Origin: Thermodesulfobacteriota bacterium | Lineage (GTDB): Bacteria; Desulfobacterota; Thermodesulfobacteria; Thermodesulfobacteriales; Thermodesulfatatoraceae | Length of the DNA: 8,713 bases | Assembly: GCA_013154385.1 (NCBI GenBank) | Contig: JAADCO010000137.1 | Coordinates: 1-8,713, forward strand | Direction of reading: 5' to 3' | Shown here: positions 6,598-8,713 of the stretch, one piece after another | How positions within the stretch are numbered: position 1 is the first letter of the stretch | How the letters are laid out: each line of letters starts with the position of its first letter | The notes under the pieces: generated by a model | Told to the model about the DNA's origin: nothing | What the model saw: only the letters and a program-made list of their open reading frames with translations | The model's database searches: none | Position numbers and translations under genes: made by a program

Positions 6598-8131
6598 CTG
6601 TCCCCTCCCCCTCTTTGGGTAGACTGAAGCAGAAGACAATGCCCGGATGCGGAGGTTTCTCGATCCAGATCCTCCCTCCGTGGGCTTCGACGATGCCCTT
6701 GCAGATGGCCAGCCCCAGACCGATGCCCTCCCTTCCCTCGTTGGCCCCCTGGTAAAACTTCTCAAAGACCCGCGGCCAATCCTCCTCGGGGATGCCGGGA
6801 CCGAAATCCTCCACCTTCACCAGGACTTCATCCCCCCGATCCTCAACGGAGATCAAGACCTTTCCTCCGCGCGGGGAGAACTTGATGGCGTTGGTGAGGA
6901 GATTGGTCATGACCTGCTCGATCTTCTCGTAGTCAAAGGGGAAGACGATCCTTTCCCGCGGGGGATTGAAGACCAATTCCACGCCCTTTTCCTGGGCCAT
7001 GGGCATGACCATGAAGATGGCGTCGTTTATGGCCTCAAGGAGGTCGTTCTTCTCGCGCAGGAGTTCCATCTGGCCGGACTCCAGCTTGGCGCAGTCGAGG
7101 AGGTCCCGGATCATCTTCGAGAGCTTCTCGATGTTTTTGCGCACGATCTCGAGATAGCGCGGGTCGAGCTCGCCCTTGCGATCGAGGAGGTCTATGGCCC
7201 CCTTGATGGCGGTCACCGGGGTCTTCAAGTCGTGGGTGATGTTTGAGAAGAACTCCGAGCGGAACCTTTCCGTCTTCTTCAGCTCCTCGTAGGCCAGATG
7301 GAGCTCCCGGGTGGCTTCCTGGACGCGCTCCTCGAGGCGCTCCTGATGTTTGACCAGGGAGTCGAGCATCTCGTTGAAGCAGCGGCTCAACATCTGCCAT
7401 TCGTCTTCGGTGTCTATCTGCACGCGGACGTTCAGGTTGCCCTTCTCAATTTCCTGGGAGGCCCGGATGAAGGTGTTGAGGGGCTTCAGCACGAAGTGAC
7501 GTAAGAGGAAGAAGAGGACGATAAAGATGAGGAGCGTGGCGGAGACCGAACCCAGGATGAGGAGGCGCGAGCTCTTCTTGAGCTCGGTGAGAAAGGGTTT
7601 GGCCGAAAGGGTCACGCTGATACAGGCCGGGGGCTGGTAATCCTTGATCTCTTTGTGGCAGGAGAAACAGGCCTCTTGAAACCGCAGGGGAGCAGCGTAA
7701 CGGAACAACCCTTCGCGCGGCGAGTAGCGCCAGAACTCTTTTCGTTTCCCTTCTTGAAAGCGGATGATGGCCTCCTCCTCGAAGGGATCGGGCACGTGAT
7801 TGGGGTTTTTGGTATTCATCACCGCCACTTTGAAGGTAAAAGGTAATTTGAGGGGGGCGGCAAAATTGGCGAGATCCTTCGTGAAATGAGAGGGCGTGAG
7901 CAGGACGAACTTATCCCCATCGCGGAGGTAGATACCTCCGTGGCTCGAGATCCATTCGCGCACCAGGACGATGTACTGGTAGATGCCCTGAGCCTCTCGG
8001 CGCATCTGGTCCACGTAGAACTTCTCCTGTTCTCGAGAGGCCCACCAGACGAAAAAGAGCCAAAAACTGCCCAGAATAAGGATCAAAAAGAGGATGATCT
8101 TTCGTTCCAAGGAGGAAAACATCATTAACAC
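6569..8131 (-). CDS. Sensor histidine kinase with periplasmic heme-c (Tll0287-like/DUF3365) domain
   Basis: A 520-residue membrane kinase. TM1 is at about 12-30 and TM2 at about 189-211. The periplasmic region between them carries Tll0287-like/DUF3365 hallmarks: REWISSHGGIYLR (58-70), NTKNPNHVPDPFEEEA (106-121) and a covalent heme motif CFSCH (155-159). After TM2 come a HAMP domain (about 211-265, FVLKPLNTF and TEDEWQML), a coiled coil, a HisKA domain with H300 in SNITHDLKTP, and a HATPase domain with NLLTNAIKFS, VEDFGPGIPEED, FEKFYQ and IGLGLAICK. It probably senses redox potential or a small ligand at the heme and phosphorylates the adjacent regulator. The start is uncertain: GTG at 8131 or ATG at 8125 or 8122, none with a strong SD. 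No nitrate-binding P-box of the NarX type was seen, so direct nitrate sensing is not indicated. Confidence 0.92.
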   Translation of the reverse strand: MLMMFSSLERKIILFLILILGSFWLFFVWWASREQEKFYVDQMRREAQGIYQYIVLVREWISSHGGIYLRDGDKFVLLTPSHFTKDLANFAAPLKLPFTFKVAVMNTKNPNHVPDPFEEEAIIRFQEGKRKEFWRYSPREGLFRYAAPLRFQEACFSCHKEIKDYQPPACISVTLSAKPFLTELKKSSRLLILGSVSATLLIFIVLFFLLRHFVLKPLNTFIRASQEIEKGNLNVRVQIDTEDEWQMLSRCFNEMLDSLVKHQERLEERVQEATRELHLAYEELKKTERFRSEFFSNITHDLKTPVTAIKGAIDLLDRKGELDPRYLEIVRKNIEKLSKMIRDLLDCAKLESGQMELLREKNDLLEAINDAIFMVMPMAQEKGVELVFNPPRERIVFPFDYEKIEQVMTNLLTNAIKFSPRGGKVLISVEDRGDEVLVKVEDFGPGIPEEDWPRVFEKFYQGANEGREGIGLGLAICKGIVEAHGGRIWIEKPPHPGIVFCFSLPKEGEGTGGKGQNSHH

Positions 8132-8160
8132 TTTCGTTACAACTTTAACCTCACATTTAC
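8123..8160. promoter_or_regulatory. Candidate response-regulator operator: CWTTWAC-like direct repeats
   Basis: Four related heptamers in the same orientation: CATTAAC (8123), TCGTTAC (8134, degenerate), CTTTAAC (8143) and CATTTAC (8154), spaced 11, 9 and 11 bp. Two pairs with 11-bp spacing is the arrangement expected for tandem OmpR/PhoB-type dimer sites. The last repeat overlaps the candidate -35 of the divergent cytochrome gene, and the first overlaps the kinase start codons. The repeats are visible; their role as an operator is inferred. Confidence 0.4.
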
Positions 8161-8185
8161 GCCGAAATCCTTTATTAAGGATAAT
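8156..8185 (+). promoter_or_regulatory. Candidate sigma-70 promoter of the NapC/NrfH-type cytochrome gene
   Basis: TTTACG (8156-8161, four of six to TTGACA) and GATAAT (8180-8185, five of six to TATAAT) are separated by 18 bp. This would give a leader of nearly 60 nt before the ATG at 8250. The weak -35 fits an activator-dependent promoter. The -10 overlaps a perfect 6-bp inverted repeat, ATCCTT (8167-8172) and AAGGAT (8177-8182). Confidence 0.4.
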
Positions 8186-8208
8186 GGATCGGTTCTAAAA
8201 ATAGACAA
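8181..8208 (-). promoter_or_regulatory. Weak candidate promoter of the kinase-regulator operon
   Basis: On the minus strand, TTGTCT (8208-8203) and CATTAT (8186-8181) are separated by 16 bp, each matching four of six consensus positions. It would start transcription about 45-50 nt before the kinase gene and overlaps the -10 of the plus-strand promoter. Matches are modest, so this is a tentative call. Confidence 0.22.
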
Positions 8209-8249
8209 TGAGGCCCAAAAAACCAAAAGTCAAAAGGGGATAGGCCTTT

Positions 8250-8713
8250 ATGAGCAAAGCCGGCATCATCCTGGGTATCGTCATAGGAGTAGTGGTGACC
8301 GTCATCTTTTGCCTGATCACCGCTTCCAAGGTGATTTCCACGGGTCGAGCCGAGTTCTGTAGCTCCTGCCACGAGATGAAGATCTTTTACAAAACCTGGG
8401 AAGAGGGCGTTCACGGTCCCGGGGAAAAGGGTGTGGTCAAAGCTCAATGCGCTGATTGTCATCTGCCCCACGACAACCTCATCTCCTATCTCGTGAGCAA
8501 GTTCAAGTTCGGCTTAAACGACTTCATCGGTCATCTGCGCGGCAAGGGGAAGCCCGAACACTGGCTCGAACACTGGAAAAGGAAGATACCTTATAAACAT
8601 CAGGCTTACGAGTCCGGCTGTCGGGAGTGCCACGAAAACCTGGTGGCCCCGGGTATCCCGCTGAAAGCCTTTACCGCCCATCGGGAATACGAGCTCGGAC
8701 ACACCCGTGAGAA
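8250..8713 (+). CDS. NapC/NirT/NrfH-family membrane-anchored multiheme cytochrome c (3' end missing)
   Basis: The frame is open from ATG 8250 to the window edge (154 complete residues, no stop). Residues 5-24 form one N-terminal membrane anchor, followed by heme motifs CSSCH (37-41), CADCH (67-71) and CRECH (124-128). The spacing and the final H-rich segment (ELGHTRE) imply a fourth CXXCH just beyond the edge. CSSCHEM places a Met two residues after the heme-1 His, as in NrfH where Met is the heme-1 ligand; CADCHLPHD is also a family hallmark. These proteins oxidise membrane quinol and pass electrons to periplasmic reductases. It could serve NapA (no napC lies in the nap operon) or be NrfH of a nitrite reductase encoded downstream. 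An AAGGGGA element about 9 bases upstream supports the start. It is divergent from the heme-sensor kinase. Confidence 0.87.
   Translation, partial: MSKAGIILGIVIGVVVTVIFCLITASKVISTGRAEFCSSCHEMKIFYKTWEEGVHGPGEKGVVKAQCADCHLPHDNLISYLVSKFKFGLNDFIGHLRGKGKPEHWLEHWKRKIPYKHQAYESGCRECHENLVAPGIPLKAFTAHREYELGHTRE

Noticed and set aside
5905..6627. Plus-strand open frame opposite the response regulator
   Set aside because: The minus-strand receiver and winged-helix motifs are unambiguous; the plus frame is a shadow.
6598..6765. N-terminal extension of the response regulator back to 6765
   Set aside because: The extra 56 residues are low-complexity read-through of the kinase 3' end. The receiver domain begins right after the GTG at 6597, which has its own SD.
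8153..8160. Start-stop ATG-TGA element in the kinase leader on the minus strand
   Set aside because: No convincing ribosome-binding site precedes it and such short combinations arise by chance.
8211..8249. AGGCC/GGCCT and AAAGG/CCTTT pairings near the cytochrome start as a translational control hairpin
   Set aside because: Only 5-bp stems in an A-rich leader; too weak to claim.

Overview
The window carries a compact periplasmic nitrate respiration locus. It probably comes from a thermophilic or anaerobic bacterium of the Desulfobacterota/Thermodesulfobacteria type (for example a Thermosulfurimonas-like organism). That placement is inference: it rests on the napM-napA-napD-napG-napH order known from Desulfovibrio-type clusters, the abundance of c-type cytochromes, the moderately high GC content, and a sensor kinase with a heme-c domain. 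The nap assignments come from sequence motifs. The exact taxon could not be checked.

Layout, plus strand, 1-5948: the 3' part of an outer-membrane beta-barrel porin (alginate-export type) is followed after 57 bp by napM (tetraheme lipoprotein), napA (molybdenum catalytic subunit with a Tat signal), napD (Tat chaperone), napG (Tat-exported ferredoxin with four [4Fe-4S] sites) and napH (membrane ferredoxin/quinol dehydrogenase subunit). The genes are tightly packed: napD/napG overlap by 65 nt and napG/napH by 26 nt. Strong GC hairpins without U-tracts lie in the porin-napM and napA-napD gaps, and the napM ribosome-binding site can itself be sequestered in a second hairpin.

Minus strand, 8131-5902: a two-component system made of a sensor kinase with a periplasmic Tll0287-like/DUF3365 domain carrying a CXXCH heme motif, and an OmpR/PhoB-type response regulator whose 3' end overlaps the 3' end of napH tail-to-tail by 47 bp. 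Plus strand, 8250-8713: the 5' part of a membrane-anchored NapC/NirT/NrfH-type multiheme cytochrome c, cut by the window edge. The 118-bp divergent intergenic region holds candidate promoters in both directions and a set of 11-bp-spaced CWTTWAC-like repeats that could be the regulator's operator.

Working model (inference): NapGH, and possibly the NapC/NrfH-type cytochrome, take electrons from the quinol pool. NapM passes them to NapA, which reduces nitrate to nitrite in the periplasm, and the porin may admit nitrate or export nitrite. The heme-c kinase would sense redox state or a small ligand in the periplasm and, through the regulator, tune the divergent cytochrome gene and perhaps its own operon. 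No napB is present and no napC lies inside the nap operon. No tRNA, rRNA, CRISPR array or mobile element was seen, and no gene-free stretch exceeds 300 bases.
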